Positions 26,485 to 35,537 of a DNA stretch of 64,000 nucleotides are shown here, in pieces. Source of the DNA: Acidobacteriota bacterium. Its GTDB lineage: Bacteria; Acidobacteriota; Terriglobia; Acidiferrales; UBA7541. The stretch is from the NCBI GenBank assembly GCA_013289855.1, contig JABCZD010000007.1, positions 1 to 64,000 on the forward strand. The letters run 5' to 3'. How positions within the stretch are numbered: the first letter of the stretch is position 1; each line of letters opens with the position of its first letter. Made by a program: the position numbers and the translations under genes. The notes beneath the pieces are model-generated. The model had not been told where the DNA came from. It did no database searches and was given only the letters and a program-made list of their open reading frames with translations.

Positions 26485-28332
26485 CTAGTGATTCTGCGAA
26501 CTGGATGGACCGCCAGCGGCGGTCCATCGTTGCACGCGTTGCTCAAGAACGCTCAGCGGGACAGCGCCATTTTCCAGTACCGCATCGTGAAACCAGCGCA
26601 CATCAAACTTATCGCCCAACTTCGTTTCCGCCTCGGTGCGCAATTGGCGAATTTTCAGTTGCCCGAGTTTGTAAGCCAGCGCCTGCCCGGGCCACACGAG
26701 GTAGCGGTCCACCTCGACGGTAATGTCCTGATCGGTTTTTCCCGTGTTGTCCTTGAAAAATTGAATCGCTTGCTCGCGCGTCCAGCCCATGGAATGCATT
26801 CCGGTATCCACCACCAGGCGCACCGCGCGCCACATCTCATAAGAGAGCTGGCCAAACTTGGAGTACGGATCCTTGTACAAGCCAAGCTCCTCGCCTAGGC
26901 TTTCCGAATACAACGCCCAGCCCTCCACAAACGCCGAGTAGCCAATGAACTTGCGGAATTCCGGCAGCCCATCCATCTCCTGTGCCAGCGAAATTTGAAG
27001 ATGATGTCCCGGCACGGATTCGTGCAGAGAGAGCGCTTCCATCTCCCACTTGGGACGGGCATTCAATTTATAAGTGTTCACGAAGAAAGTTCCCGGCCGG
27101 CCTACATCCGGCGCGCCATCCTCATAGTACCCGGTGGTTTGTGAAGGAGCTTTGAAGTCCGGTATGGGCGTCACGCCATAAGTCAGTCTGGGCAATTTGC
27201 CAAATTCGTGCGCCAGCTCCGGGTCGATGCGCTTGTCGATGATGCGGTAACCGTTCACCAGGTCTTCCGCGTTGTCGTAATAGAAGCGCGGATCGTTGCG
27301 CAGAAATTCCGTGAACTCATGGAACGTGCCGTGAAATTGCGCGGTGGCTATGACTTTATCCATCTCCCCACGAATGCGTTTCACTTCCGAGAGCCCCAGT
27401 TCATGAATTTGCTGCGGCGTGAGGTTCGTGGTGGTCTGCCAGCGGACGTGAAAAGCATAGGCCGCGGCGCCATTTGGCAGGGCGGAGGCGGCGATGGTCT
27501 CGCGGCACGCCGGAATGTATGTGCCGGCCACGTAGTCGTGCAGGCTTTTGAACGCGGGCGCCACCGACGCGCTATAGATTTCCTTGGCGCGGTTCGTCAA
27601 GCGCGTGCGCTCGGACCCCGCAATGGCGGCGGGAAATTCCGTGAACGGCTGCAGCAGCGCGCTCTGCAACGGATCGGCGGGCGTCAAATCGGCAATTTGT
27701 TTGGGCAGATCGCGCAGCATCAGCTTCGGCGGACTGTAGCCACGCTTTAAGCCTTCCTGTAGCAGTGCTTGTTGTTGTTGAACGAAAGCAGGCAGCGCCG
27801 CAAGACGCGCAAGAATGTCTTCGTAGTCGGCTACCGTGCGGTTGGGCATGTCGGCGATGGTCGCGGCGGCCCCTTGCTGCACGCCATCCATTTGCGTCAT
27901 GGGCATCCAGATATTTCCTGGCACCACATTGCGAAATGGCAAAGAATCGTCGCCGTATTGCAGTCCTTCGTCTGCCGTGGTGAGCAACTCAAGATATAAA
28001 TCGTAGTTGAGTTGTTCGCGTTCGGGCAGTGCCGCACGCGCGAATGACTTCAGCTTGGCCAGACTTTCATGCAGATGCTGTTTCCGCTCTGCTATGCCTT
28101 GTGGCGAATCGTCGGTCCAGCGGCGATTTTGCCCCGGAAAACCCACGACCGTGGCCATCTCCGGATACTCCACCATCCAGCGTCTCCAGTCATCCTCCAG
28201 GTAGGCGCGGAATTGCCGCACGGCTGGCAACTCGTCAGCTGCGCGCGAGAGACTGTTTTGCGCAATCGCGATACCGGGAACCAAGGCCATCGCCGCACCG
28301 ACAAACAGAAATAGCAAACTGCTGCGCATCAT
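26485..28332 (-). CDS. DUF885 family putative secreted metallopeptidase
   Basis: 615 residues. The N-terminus MMRSSLLFLFVGAAMALVPG followed by IAIAQ is a signal peptide, so export is expected. The zinc-type motif HESVPGHHLQ lies near residue 434, as in the DUF885 (COG4805) family, where HExxxGHH is conserved; C-terminal helices include YLVWPGQALAYKLG, a typical family segment. Length is usual (about 580-620). Family members are thought to be peptidases, but no substrate is established to my knowledge. The start codon overlaps the cmk stop (ATGATG/TGA), so it is the last gene of the minus-strand run. ATG at 28329 is an equally likely start, one codon shorter. Confidence 0.85.
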   Translation of the reverse strand: MMRSSLLFLFVGAAMALVPGIAIAQNSLSRAADELPAVRQFRAYLEDDWRRWMVEYPEMATVVGFPGQNRRWTDDSPQGIAERKQHLHESLAKLKSFARAALPEREQLNYDLYLELLTTADEGLQYGDDSLPFRNVVPGNIWMPMTQMDGVQQGAAATIADMPNRTVADYEDILARLAALPAFVQQQQALLQEGLKRGYSPPKLMLRDLPKQIADLTPADPLQSALLQPFTEFPAAIAGSERTRLTNRAKEIYSASVAPAFKSLHDYVAGTYIPACRETIAASALPNGAAAYAFHVRWQTTTNLTPQQIHELGLSEVKRIRGEMDKVIATAQFHGTFHEFTEFLRNDPRFYYDNAEDLVNGYRIIDKRIDPELAHEFGKLPRLTYGVTPIPDFKAPSQTTGYYEDGAPDVGRPGTFFVNTYKLNARPKWEMEALSLHESVPGHHLQISLAQEMDGLPEFRKFIGYSAFVEGWALYSESLGEELGLYKDPYSKFGQLSYEMWRAVRLVVDTGMHSMGWTREQAIQFFKDNTGKTDQDITVEVDRYLVWPGQALAYKLGQLKIRQLRTEAETKLGDKFDVRWFHDAVLENGAVPLSVLEQRVQRWTAAGGPSSSQNH

Positions 28333-29060
28333 GCATCCCCCCTGGCTTCAGACAATGTTTTCGCCAATTCGCGATCACGCTCGCGCGCCAGCATCACTAC
28401 CAGCCGCGCAGTTTCTTCAATGTCCATCGCCGTGTTGTCCACCAGCACGGCGTCGCCAGCGCGAACCAGCGGAGAAACTTTGCGTTCGCGGTCGCGCAGA
28501 TCGCGCTCTTGCACCTCGATAACGACTTCCGCGAGCGCTATTTTGTCGCCTTTTTCCTGGTGCTCTTTCCAGCGGCGCTCGGCGCGCACTTGCGGCGCGG
28601 CTTCGAGAAAAATCTTCAGTTCAGCCTTGGGAAATACCACCGTGCCGATGTCCCGCCCCTCCATCACCACGCCGCCGCCGGCACCCGCGCGCTGCTGCTC
28701 CGCGACGAGCACTTCTCTGACCGGGCCCACGGTGGCCAGGCGCGAAGCGGCCTGCGCCACCTCTGCTGTACGAATAGCCTGCGTAACTTCCCAGCCATCG
28801 AGGAACACGCGATTTTTCGCGCCGCTGCGTTCCTGTTCGGCGGTCGGCGATTGCAGCTCAATGTGGGTGTTCTTCGCGAGTTTAACGAGTTGCTCTTGGT
28901 CTTCGATGGCGATGCTTTCTTGCAACGCCTTGAGCGCTAGCGCACGATACATGGCTCCGCTATCGAGGTAGAGATACCCGAGCAGTTGCGCCACCAGCCG
29001 CGCAACGCTGCTCTTGCCCGAACCGGCGGGGCCGTCGATGGCGATGGTCAGTTTCGGCAT
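28329..29060 (-). CDS. cmk: Cytidylate kinase
   Basis: 243 residues from ATG 29060. P-loop GPAGSGKSS at residues 10-18, then LYLDSGAMYRALAL (substrate-binding segment), EGRDIGTVVFP and AQVRAERR-type LID features (here APQVRAERRWKEH), and SPLVRAGDAVLVDNTAMD near the end, all diagnostic of CMP/dCMP kinase. It phosphorylates CMP and dCMP with ATP in pyrimidine nucleotide supply. Length is slightly above the usual 220-230 because of a C-terminal tail (EARGDA end). It lies 53 bases after fabI and overlaps the DUF885 start by four bases, suggesting translational coupling. Confidence 0.95.
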   Translation of the reverse strand: MPKLTIAIDGPAGSGKSSVARLVAQLLGYLYLDSGAMYRALALKALQESIAIEDQEQLVKLAKNTHIELQSPTAEQERSGAKNRVFLDGWEVTQAIRTAEVAQAASRLATVGPVREVLVAEQQRAGAGGGVVMEGRDIGTVVFPKAELKIFLEAAPQVRAERRWKEHQEKGDKIALAEVVIEVQERDLRDRERKVSPLVRAGDAVLVDNTAMDIEETARLVVMLARERDRELAKTLSEARGDA

Positions 29061-29113
29061 GGATCTATGGCGTGTTTCGATTGCGCTGGCAGGGATCGCA
29101 TCCTGCGTCTACT

Positions 29114-29878
29114 TCAAAAGCCCATGATGTTGTAACCGCAATCCACGTAAATCGTTTCGCCGGTGATGCCGGAAGCCGCGTCGGACAACAGGAACGCCGC
29201 CGTTCCACCCACTTCCGCGGGATCCACATTGCGCTTGAGCGGAGCGCGCTCCGCGTGGGCCCTCAACATATCGCCAAGTCCGGAAATGCCGCGCGCAGCC
29301 AGGGTCTTGATCGGCCCCGCTGAAATGGCGTTGACGCGAATACTTTTTGCTCCCAAATCGCTGGCAAGATACCGCACGCTGGCTTCGAGGGCGGCCTTGG
29401 CCACTCCCATCACATTGTACTTGGGCACCACTTTTTCCGCGCCGAAGTAGCTCATGGTAATGATCGCGCCGCCCTCAGTCATCAGCGGAGCAGCGGCGCG
29501 CGCCACCGCCACCAGCGAATACACGCTGACATCATGGGAGATGCGGAAACCCTCGCGCGTGGTATTGATAAACTCCCCCTTCAGCTCTTCTGCAGGCGCG
29601 AACGCCACGCTGTGCACAACGCCGTGCAACACGCTATAACGCGCGCGCAATTCTTCAAATAATTTGGCGATTTGCTCGTCGTAAGAAAGATCGCACATGA
29701 AGCCCACAGCCCCCGGCAAGTCAGCAATCAGGTCGCGAGCTTCCTGTTCCAGGCGTTCATTCTGATAAACAATGGCCAGGCGGTACCCCGCTTCCTGCAG
29801 TTTCAGCGCGATGGCCCAGGCAATGCTCCGCTTGTTGGCGAGACCAAAAATTGCCACGGTTTTCTGTGTATCGCTCAT
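29114..29878 (-). CDS. fabI: Enoyl-ACP reductase (NADH type)
   Basis: 254 residues from ATG 29878. SDR fold with the FabI version of the nucleotide loop, GLANKRSIAWAIA, residues 12-24. The catalytic pair is Tyr154-x6-Lys161, with the additional FabI tyrosine at 144 (SYFGAEKVVPKYNVMGVAK). SAGPIKTLAARGI and the ending GETIYVDCGYNIMG are family signatures. It carries out the last reduction of each cycle of type II fatty acid synthesis and is the target class for triclosan-like inhibitors. It lies between mutL (65 bases) and cmk (53 bases) on the same strand, a probable operon member. Confidence 0.95.
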   Translation of the reverse strand: MSDTQKTVAIFGLANKRSIAWAIALKLQEAGYRLAIVYQNERLEQEARDLIADLPGAVGFMCDLSYDEQIAKLFEELRARYSVLHGVVHSVAFAPAEELKGEFINTTREGFRISHDVSVYSLVAVARAAAPLMTEGGAIITMSYFGAEKVVPKYNVMGVAKAALEASVRYLASDLGAKSIRVNAISAGPIKTLAARGISGLGDMLRAHAERAPLKRNVDPAEVGGTAAFLLSDAASGITGETIYVDCGYNIMGF

Positions 29879-29943
29879 GCCACTCGCCTCCGAAGGCTGG
29901 CCTGCGCGGCCAGCGCTATAGTTTCACAAATGGCTAAAACGGC

Positions 29944-31986
29944 TCATATGCGATGAAAGGCTTTTTCAATTTCTTTTATGGAATAGCGTAAGACCACCGG
30001 CCGCCCGTGCGGGCAGCTCATCGGGCAGTCCGTCTTCGCCAGCGCGCCCAGCAGCCACTCCATTTTTGTCTGGTCCAGCGGCATGTTCACCTTGATGGCC
30101 GCGTGGCACGCGGTGGACGCGGCGATTTTCGCCTGCAGCGTGTCGATGGAGATGGCGGCGTTTTCCCGATCCAGGCCGTCGAGAATTTCCGTCAACAACT
30201 GCTCCGCGTCGCCCGCCACAATCCCCGCCGGAACGGCTTGAATAGCGAAGCTTTTCGGTCCCATGGGTTCCACTTCAAATCCATTCGCAGCTAGCTCTTC
30301 GGCGATTTTTTCGTAGATGACAATTTGGCGCGGCGAAAGATCGATGACCATGGGCATCAGCATGCGCTGTGATTCCACTTTCCCAGCCCGCCGCGCGTCG
30401 AGGTGCTGCTCGAAGAGCACCCGTTCGTGCGCCACATGTTGATCTACAATCCACAGTCCCGCGCCGTTCACCGCGACAATAAAGCTAGCGCTAACTTGCC
30501 CCAGCGGCTTGAGGTCCATGATCTGCTCGGGACGCGGCAATGAGGCCGACGCATCGCCGTTCGTGCCAGCAAAATCCGCGGCCCAGTGGGGCGTCGCCGC
30601 GTGTGGTGCGGACGCGGTCGATAGCGCTTGCAGCGACACACTTGGACCTAAATCGCCGCCGAACGGCTGTCCCTCTTCGAACGCAAACCGCTGATCGACA
30701 GGCCGTATTGGCATGGGAGTGAGGTCAAAGCCGCTATCTGAACCGACACCGGAGCCGAGCCCATTTTCCGCGATTGCAGAAATGATCGCGCGCGAAGCGC
30801 CGGAATAAATCGGCGCGGGAGTTACGGAATCGCGTGACTGCCCGATTGCGCCGTCGGCAGAGTGTGATGGAGGAGAAAAGGGTTGATTGAACCCGCCGGA
30901 TGGCGCCGCAGTTCCAGCCGCCACGGCAAAACTGGCCACCGATCGCGCGGCCATCAGCGTCTGACGAATCGAGTCCCGCGTAAAATCATGCACGAATTGC
31001 GAACGGCGAAAGCGCACCTCAATTTTCGCTGGATGTACGTTGACGTCCACTTCGTCGTACGGCATCTCCAGAAACAGCAGCGTCGCGGGAAAAACATTGC
31101 CAGGAAGAATGTTGCGATACGCTTCGTGAATCGCGTGCAGGATCAAGCGGTCGCGCACCAGGCGTCGATTGACGAATACGTAGATGCCGTTGCGGTTGGG
31201 GCGCTGTACTTCCGGGCGCGACGTGAATCCCGAGACCGTGAGCGTGGCTTTTTCTTCATTCGCTTCCAGCTCCGGCTCGGTAATCGCGGAGCGGAACGGC
31301 GATGTTGCGGCCGTCATCTCTACAAGTTCTTCGAGCGCTTGGCGCCCAAACAACTGGTATACCCGGTCCCCCATTTTTTCTACTGGCGCGCAATCGATGA
31401 TCGTTTGCGTCGGCGTGATGAGTTGAAATTGCTTGGCGGGATTGGCCAGCGCATAATGCGTAACCAGCGACGCGATATGGCCCAGTTCAGTGGTGTCCGA
31501 TTTCAAAAACTTGCGCCGCGCCGGAACACAATAAAAAAGATCGCCCACGCTAATCGTTGTTCCCGGCGGCAGCCCGGCAGCTTTCACATTGATCAGTTTG
31601 CCGCCCGCAAACTCCACGCGTGTACCTTCGGCTTCCGCCTCGTCGCGCGTCTCCAGCGTGAGCCGCGAGACCGCCGCGATCGTGGGCATGGCTTCGCCAC
31701 GAAAGCCCAAGGTCGCGATGGACATCAAATCATCAGCCGTTCTCAGCTTGCTCGTGGCGTGGCGTTCGAACGCCAGCAACGCATCGTCGTGCGTCATGCC
31801 GTGGCCGTCGTCAATCACGCGGATCATGCGCTTGCCGCCGGCTTCGACTTCCACGCGAATGCTTTTCGCGCCGGCATCCAGCGCGTTTTCGAGCAGCTCT
31901 TTCACCACCGACGCCGGTCGCTCGACAACTTCGCCCGCGGCAATTTTATTCGCCACCGCTTCCGGCAATATGCGTATGCGGCTCAT
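29944..31986 (-). CDS. mutL: DNA mismatch repair protein MutL
   Basis: 680 residues from ATG 31986. The N-terminal GHKL ATPase has ELLENALDAGAK, IDDGHGM and TLGFRGEAMPTIA; the transducer domain contains VFVNRRLVRD. A Ser/Pro-rich linker of about 130 residues follows. The C-terminal dimerisation domain includes DQHVAHERVLFE, matching the DQHAx2Ex4E endonuclease motif, plus ACHAAIK and CPHGRP metal-site motifs. It is therefore an endonuclease-type MutL, as found in bacteria without MutH. It works with MutS, which is not in this window. The start overlaps the aspS stop by four bases (ATGA), so translation is probably coupled. Confidence 0.96.
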   Translation of the reverse strand: MSRIRILPEAVANKIAAGEVVERPASVVKELLENALDAGAKSIRVEVEAGGKRMIRVIDDGHGMTHDDALLAFERHATSKLRTADDLMSIATLGFRGEAMPTIAAVSRLTLETRDEAEAEGTRVEFAGGKLINVKAAGLPPGTTISVGDLFYCVPARRKFLKSDTTELGHIASLVTHYALANPAKQFQLITPTQTIIDCAPVEKMGDRVYQLFGRQALEELVEMTAATSPFRSAITEPELEANEEKATLTVSGFTSRPEVQRPNRNGIYVFVNRRLVRDRLILHAIHEAYRNILPGNVFPATLLFLEMPYDEVDVNVHPAKIEVRFRRSQFVHDFTRDSIRQTLMAARSVASFAVAAGTAAPSGGFNQPFSPPSHSADGAIGQSRDSVTPAPIYSGASRAIISAIAENGLGSGVGSDSGFDLTPMPIRPVDQRFAFEEGQPFGGDLGPSVSLQALSTASAPHAATPHWAADFAGTNGDASASLPRPEQIMDLKPLGQVSASFIVAVNGAGLWIVDQHVAHERVLFEQHLDARRAGKVESQRMLMPMVIDLSPRQIVIYEKIAEELAANGFEVEPMGPKSFAIQAVPAGIVAGDAEQLLTEILDGLDRENAAISIDTLQAKIAASTACHAAIKVNMPLDQTKMEWLLGALAKTDCPMSCPHGRPVVLRYSIKEIEKAFHRI

Positions 31987-33758
31987 TTTTCTTTTATGGC
32001 TATACCCAATTGGTCGAGCTGCTCTTTGTCGACGGTTGACGGGGATTCTGCCATTAAATCGACCGCAGCGGTGGTTTTGCCAAAGGCGATGACTTCACGA
32101 ATGGATTTTTCGCCGGCCAGCAGCATGACCACACGATCTAGCCCCAGCGCGATGCCGCCGTGCGGTGGCGTACCGTAGGTTAGCGCGTCCACGAAGAAAC
32201 CGAAGCGCCGGCGGATTTGTTCCTCGCTTAGCCCCAGCGCTTTGAAGAGGCGCTCTTGGATGTCCTGCCGATGAATTCGAATGCTGCCCGAGCCAAGCTC
32301 CACACCATTCAGCACCAAGTCGTAGCCCTTCGAGCGCACTTCCCACGGCGCGGTTTCCAGCTTTTCGAGATCCTCATCGACGATACCGGTGAAGGGATGT
32401 TGCGCACTCACCCAGGTCTTGTCGTTTTCACTCCATTCGAACAGCGGAAAACCCGTGAGCCACAGAAATTTCCATTTGCTCTTGTCGACCAAGTTCAAAG
32501 CTTCGCCAAGTTGCAGACGCAACTGGCCGGCAACCAGCGCAGCAGCCTCCGTGCCCTTGATCTCGTCCTTCGCGGAGACCGCGACAACCAGGTCGCCCGT
32601 TTTTGCTCCGCATGCAGCAGTTAGTTTTTTCACGTTGTCGGCGCCGATCAGCTTTTCGACGGTCGAAGTAATGCCTTCCGGCGCAAGCTTCACGAAATAT
32701 GCGCCGCGCGCCCCAACGGCTTTTGCTTTTTCCGTCAGTTCGTCGAGCTGCTTCCTCGAATACGTTGCGCCACCCGGCGCCGCGAAAGCGAAGACGTTCC
32801 CCACGATCTGCAGTTTTTCTTTGGCTTCCGCCGGAAACGCGTCGGTAACTTCATGCAGCTCCATGCCAAAACGCATGTCCGGCTTGTCGCTGCCGTACTT
32901 CCGAATCGCATCCTTATACAGCATGTGTGGAAATGGCGTGTCCGCCTTTACGCCGGCCACCGCGCAGGCCCGCACCATCACGCTTTCAATCACGGCGAAA
33001 ATATCTTCCTGCCGCGGAAAACTCATTTCCACGTCTAGCTGCGTAAACTCCGGTTGGCGGTCGGCGCGCAGATCCTCATCGCGAAAACATTTAACGATCT
33101 GGAAGTAGCGGTCCAGCCCCCCAATCATCAATATTTGCTTAAAGATTTGCGGTGACTGCGGCAGCGCATAAAATTGCCCATGGTGCACCCGGCTAGGCAC
33201 CAGATAGTCTCGCGCACCCTCTGGGGTCGAACGCGTGAGCATGGGCGTTTCAACCTCCAGAAACCCCATCTCGTCCATAGTCTTGCGAATTTCGAGCAAA
33301 ATCTTATGACGCAACGCCAGGTTGGCGTGCGGCTTCGGCCGCCGCAAATCCAGGTAGCGATATCGCAACCGCGTTTCCTCCGCAGCGTTGATGTCGTCCT
33401 CAATCTGGAATGGCGGCGTCTTCGCGTTATTCAAGATGTGCAGCCGCGTGGCCAGCACTTCAATTTCCCCGGTGGCCAGCTCGGGATTCGATTTTCCGCG
33501 CAGGATCACTTTGCCTTCCACGGCCACCACAAACTCCGAGCGCGCCTGCTCGGCCTTGGCGTGCGCTTCCGGCTGCGTCTCCCGATTGAAAACCACCTGC
33601 ACAATGCCCGCTCGGTCACGAATATCCAGAAACAGCAGATTCCCCAAATCGCGACGGCGCGCTACCCAGCCCATGATCACCACGTTGCGTCCGGCGTCGC
33701 TGTTGCGCAGCGCTCCGCAATAATTGGTGCGCTTCAAATTGCCTAGAAAATCGAGCAA
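31983..33758 (-). CDS. aspS: Aspartyl-tRNA synthetase
   Basis: 591 residues from a TTG start at 33758, with GGAG eight bases upstream; no ATG fits. The N-terminal OB-fold anticodon domain (VVIMGWVARRRDLGNLLFLDIRDRAG) is followed by the class II core: motif 2 in CFRDEDLRADRQPEFTQLD, the bacterial GAD insertion (about 290-410), and motif 3 GGIALGLDRVVMLL. Bacterial-type length (about 580-600) is normal. Whether the enzyme is discriminating or also charges tRNA-Asn cannot be settled from sequence here. It lies about 90 bases after hisS, with two small palindromes in the gap, and overlaps mutL. Confidence 0.96.
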   Translation of the reverse strand: MLDFLGNLKRTNYCGALRNSDAGRNVVIMGWVARRRDLGNLLFLDIRDRAGIVQVVFNRETQPEAHAKAEQARSEFVVAVEGKVILRGKSNPELATGEIEVLATRLHILNNAKTPPFQIEDDINAAEETRLRYRYLDLRRPKPHANLALRHKILLEIRKTMDEMGFLEVETPMLTRSTPEGARDYLVPSRVHHGQFYALPQSPQIFKQILMIGGLDRYFQIVKCFRDEDLRADRQPEFTQLDVEMSFPRQEDIFAVIESVMVRACAVAGVKADTPFPHMLYKDAIRKYGSDKPDMRFGMELHEVTDAFPAEAKEKLQIVGNVFAFAAPGGATYSRKQLDELTEKAKAVGARGAYFVKLAPEGITSTVEKLIGADNVKKLTAACGAKTGDLVVAVSAKDEIKGTEAAALVAGQLRLQLGEALNLVDKSKWKFLWLTGFPLFEWSENDKTWVSAQHPFTGIVDEDLEKLETAPWEVRSKGYDLVLNGVELGSGSIRIHRQDIQERLFKALGLSEEQIRRRFGFFVDALTYGTPPHGGIALGLDRVVMLLAGEKSIREVIAFGKTTAAVDLMAESPSTVDKEQLDQLGIAIKEK

Positions 33759-33776
33759 GTCCGGTTCTCCTCGGTG

Positions 33777-33849
33777 GCACAGATTTCACTCTGTGCGCTT
33801 TTGCTTTGCGTTTTGCCGTGTGCCAACCCGCACAGATGGCAACCTGTGC
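33777..33849. repeat. Pair of REP-like palindromes between hisS and aspS
   Basis: GCACAGATTTCACTCTGTGC at 33777-33796 and GCACAG/CTGTGC arms at 33830-33849 face each other. They have the same arms as the palindrome at 36211-36230. The second one runs into the hisS stop codon (33849-33851), which forms part of its GTAGC edge. There is no T run, so they are not simple terminators. Confidence 0.75.
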
Positions 33850-35537
33850 TACTGCTGCCCCTTCAAAAATTCGAGCAAGTCGGGTTCCGCGTACTTTTCC
33901 TGTGTTCCATCGGCCAGCGTCTTCAGCGTGTACGAACCTTCGGATACTTCATTATCGCCGAGGATGAGGGCGTAGCGCGAGTCCAGCTTGCTGGCGCGCT
34001 CCAGCGCCTTGCCGAATTTTTGTTCCGTGGGCGGCAACTCCACGCTAAATCCTTCGTTGCGCAGCAATTTTGCAATGCGTACCGCCGCCGGGTAGGCATG
34101 CTCGCCCATCCACGCGATATACACATCTCTTCCCTGCCGCGCCGGAACCTTGCCCGCATCCTGCAGCGAAAGAATCAGTCGGTCCTCGCCAATGGCAAAT
34201 CCAATGCCTTTCGTGGGTGGTCCGCCGAGCAATTCCACCAATCCATCATAACGCCCGCCGCCGCACACCGCGTTTTGCGAACCCAAGCCCTGCGCCGTAA
34301 TTTCGAACGTGGTGCGCATGTAATAGTCCAGCCCGCGCACCAGCCGCCAATTTTCGCGATAGATCACGCCGCGCAATTGCAACTGACTTTTTACGTCCGC
34401 GTAGTGTGTCGCGCAAGCGTCGCAAAGATGGTCGGCAATATGCGGCAACTTGGCGATGATCGCCTGCTCGGATTCCAGCTTCGAATCCAGCACGCGCAGA
34501 GGATTCGTTTCGATGCGCCGCCTGCTGTCTGTACCCAACTGATCTTTCACCTTGCGAAGTTCTTCCCGCAGTAATTCGACATACTTCGGCCGGCAATCCG
34601 GCGCGTTGTGACCAATCGAATTGATGTCCAGCTGCAACCCCGGCAGCTCCAGCCTGTCCAAAAACGTCATCACCATTTCAATCACTTCCGCGTCAATCGC
34701 CGGAGCATCGTTCCCGCCCAAAACTTCCGCGCCAATCTGATAAAACTGCCGGTACCGCCCTTTCTGCGGCCGCTCCCGCCGAAACATCGGCCCCATGTAA
34801 TATAGCTTCACCGGCTGCGGCAACTGAAACATGCTGTGCTCGATGTAGGAACGACAGACCGAAGCCGTGGCCTCGGGGCGTAGAACCACAAATTGCGGCC
34901 AGACCACTATTTGCCGAGACACATCGCTCGCTTCAAGAACCATCTTCCGTATCTGGGGATCGTTTGCAGCTTGCAGGAAAGCCTCGTCGGTCTCGATACT
35001 CGAATAGAGTTCCTTGTATATTTGCTCCAGTTTCTTGATCGCGCGGTCGTTGGATTCAGTCTGCTCGATTTGCTGTGAATCCCAAGCGTCTTTCAGGCAT
35101 TTAAGCAACTCAAATAAATTTCCCGTAAAGCGACCCGGGTTCCTGAGGGAACCGTATAGTTGACCCTGAAGATGCATGACCTCGCGAGAGGCCAGCAAAT
35201 CGAAGGTATACATTTCCTTTGAAACGATATCCGTCTCGCTACCAATGGATCGCGCGAAGAGTTCAAACCTTTCAAGGATTGGTGAACGTATCTCGCCGAA
35301 ACCGAAAGTGCCAAATACCTCCCGAGCGACGGTTTCGACATGGTTCCACAGATGAGTGTCAGATGGTGTCAGGTCGCGCGTGCCTCTGACTACTTGAAAT
35401 TGTTTCTTGGGCAGGACCGCAGTGGCTTGACCCTGGTCTGTAGCTTCCGCCTGCTTTTGTCTGGCCAGCGCCTTCGCGCGATTAATCTCTTCCCATTGCG
35501 CGCGCTTGGCCGCTTTTTCCTGATCTTGCTCACTCAC
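33849..35537 (-). CDS. hisS: Histidyl-tRNA synthetase with an internal insertion
   Basis: 562 residues against about 420-430 in typical bacterial enzymes. Class II core is clear: motif 1 region RGTRDLTPSD, motif 2 YYMGPMFRRERPQKGRYRQF, histidine A motif RGLDYYMRTTFE, motif 3 KGIGFAIGEDRLIL, and the C-terminal anticodon-binding domain. Two departures: an N-terminal charged helical extension of about 45 residues, and about 95 extra residues (around 114-216) between KEMYTF and VLRPEATASVCR, where other enzymes have a short hairpin loop. The frame is uninterrupted and all catalytic motifs persist, so the enzyme is probably active. Start is GTG 35537, overlapping the upstream stop (GTGA). The 5' half looks less GC-rich than the 3' half. 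Confidence 0.93.
   Translation of the reverse strand: MSEQDQEKAAKRAQWEEINRAKALARQKQAEATDQGQATAVLPKKQFQVVRGTRDLTPSDTHLWNHVETVAREVFGTFGFGEIRSPILERFELFARSIGSETDIVSKEMYTFDLLASREVMHLQGQLYGSLRNPGRFTGNLFELLKCLKDAWDSQQIEQTESNDRAIKKLEQIYKELYSSIETDEAFLQAANDPQIRKMVLEASDVSRQIVVWPQFVVLRPEATASVCRSYIEHSMFQLPQPVKLYYMGPMFRRERPQKGRYRQFYQIGAEVLGGNDAPAIDAEVIEMVMTFLDRLELPGLQLDINSIGHNAPDCRPKYVELLREELRKVKDQLGTDSRRRIETNPLRVLDSKLESEQAIIAKLPHIADHLCDACATHYADVKSQLQLRGVIYRENWRLVRGLDYYMRTTFEITAQGLGSQNAVCGGGRYDGLVELLGGPPTKGIGFAIGEDRLILSLQDAGKVPARQGRDVYIAWMGEHAYPAAVRIAKLLRNEGFSVELPPTEQKFGKALERASKLDSRYALILGDNEVSEGSYTLKTLADGTQEKYAEPDLLEFLKGQQ
34890..35198 (-). other. Insertion segment within hisS (about residues 114-216)
   Basis: The segment encodes a mostly helical, charged stretch (LLKCLKDAWDSQQ, DRAIKKLEQIYKEL, FLQAANDPQIRKMVLEA) with no motif I recognise. 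It has no intein features (no N-terminal Cys/Ser splice block, no C-terminal HN). Boundaries are judged by comparison with remembered HisRS sequences and may be off by several residues. Confidence 0.7.

Noticed and set aside
33777..33849. The palindromes as ordinary Rho-independent terminators
   Set aside because: No T run follows most of them and they occur inside probable operons and between divergent genes. Only the hairpins at 51340 and 54602 meet terminator criteria.
34890..35198. The hisS insertion as an intein or group II intron
   Set aside because: No splice-junction residues (Cys/Ser first, His-Asn last), no homing endonuclease motif, and the frame runs straight through, so it is a plain protein insertion.
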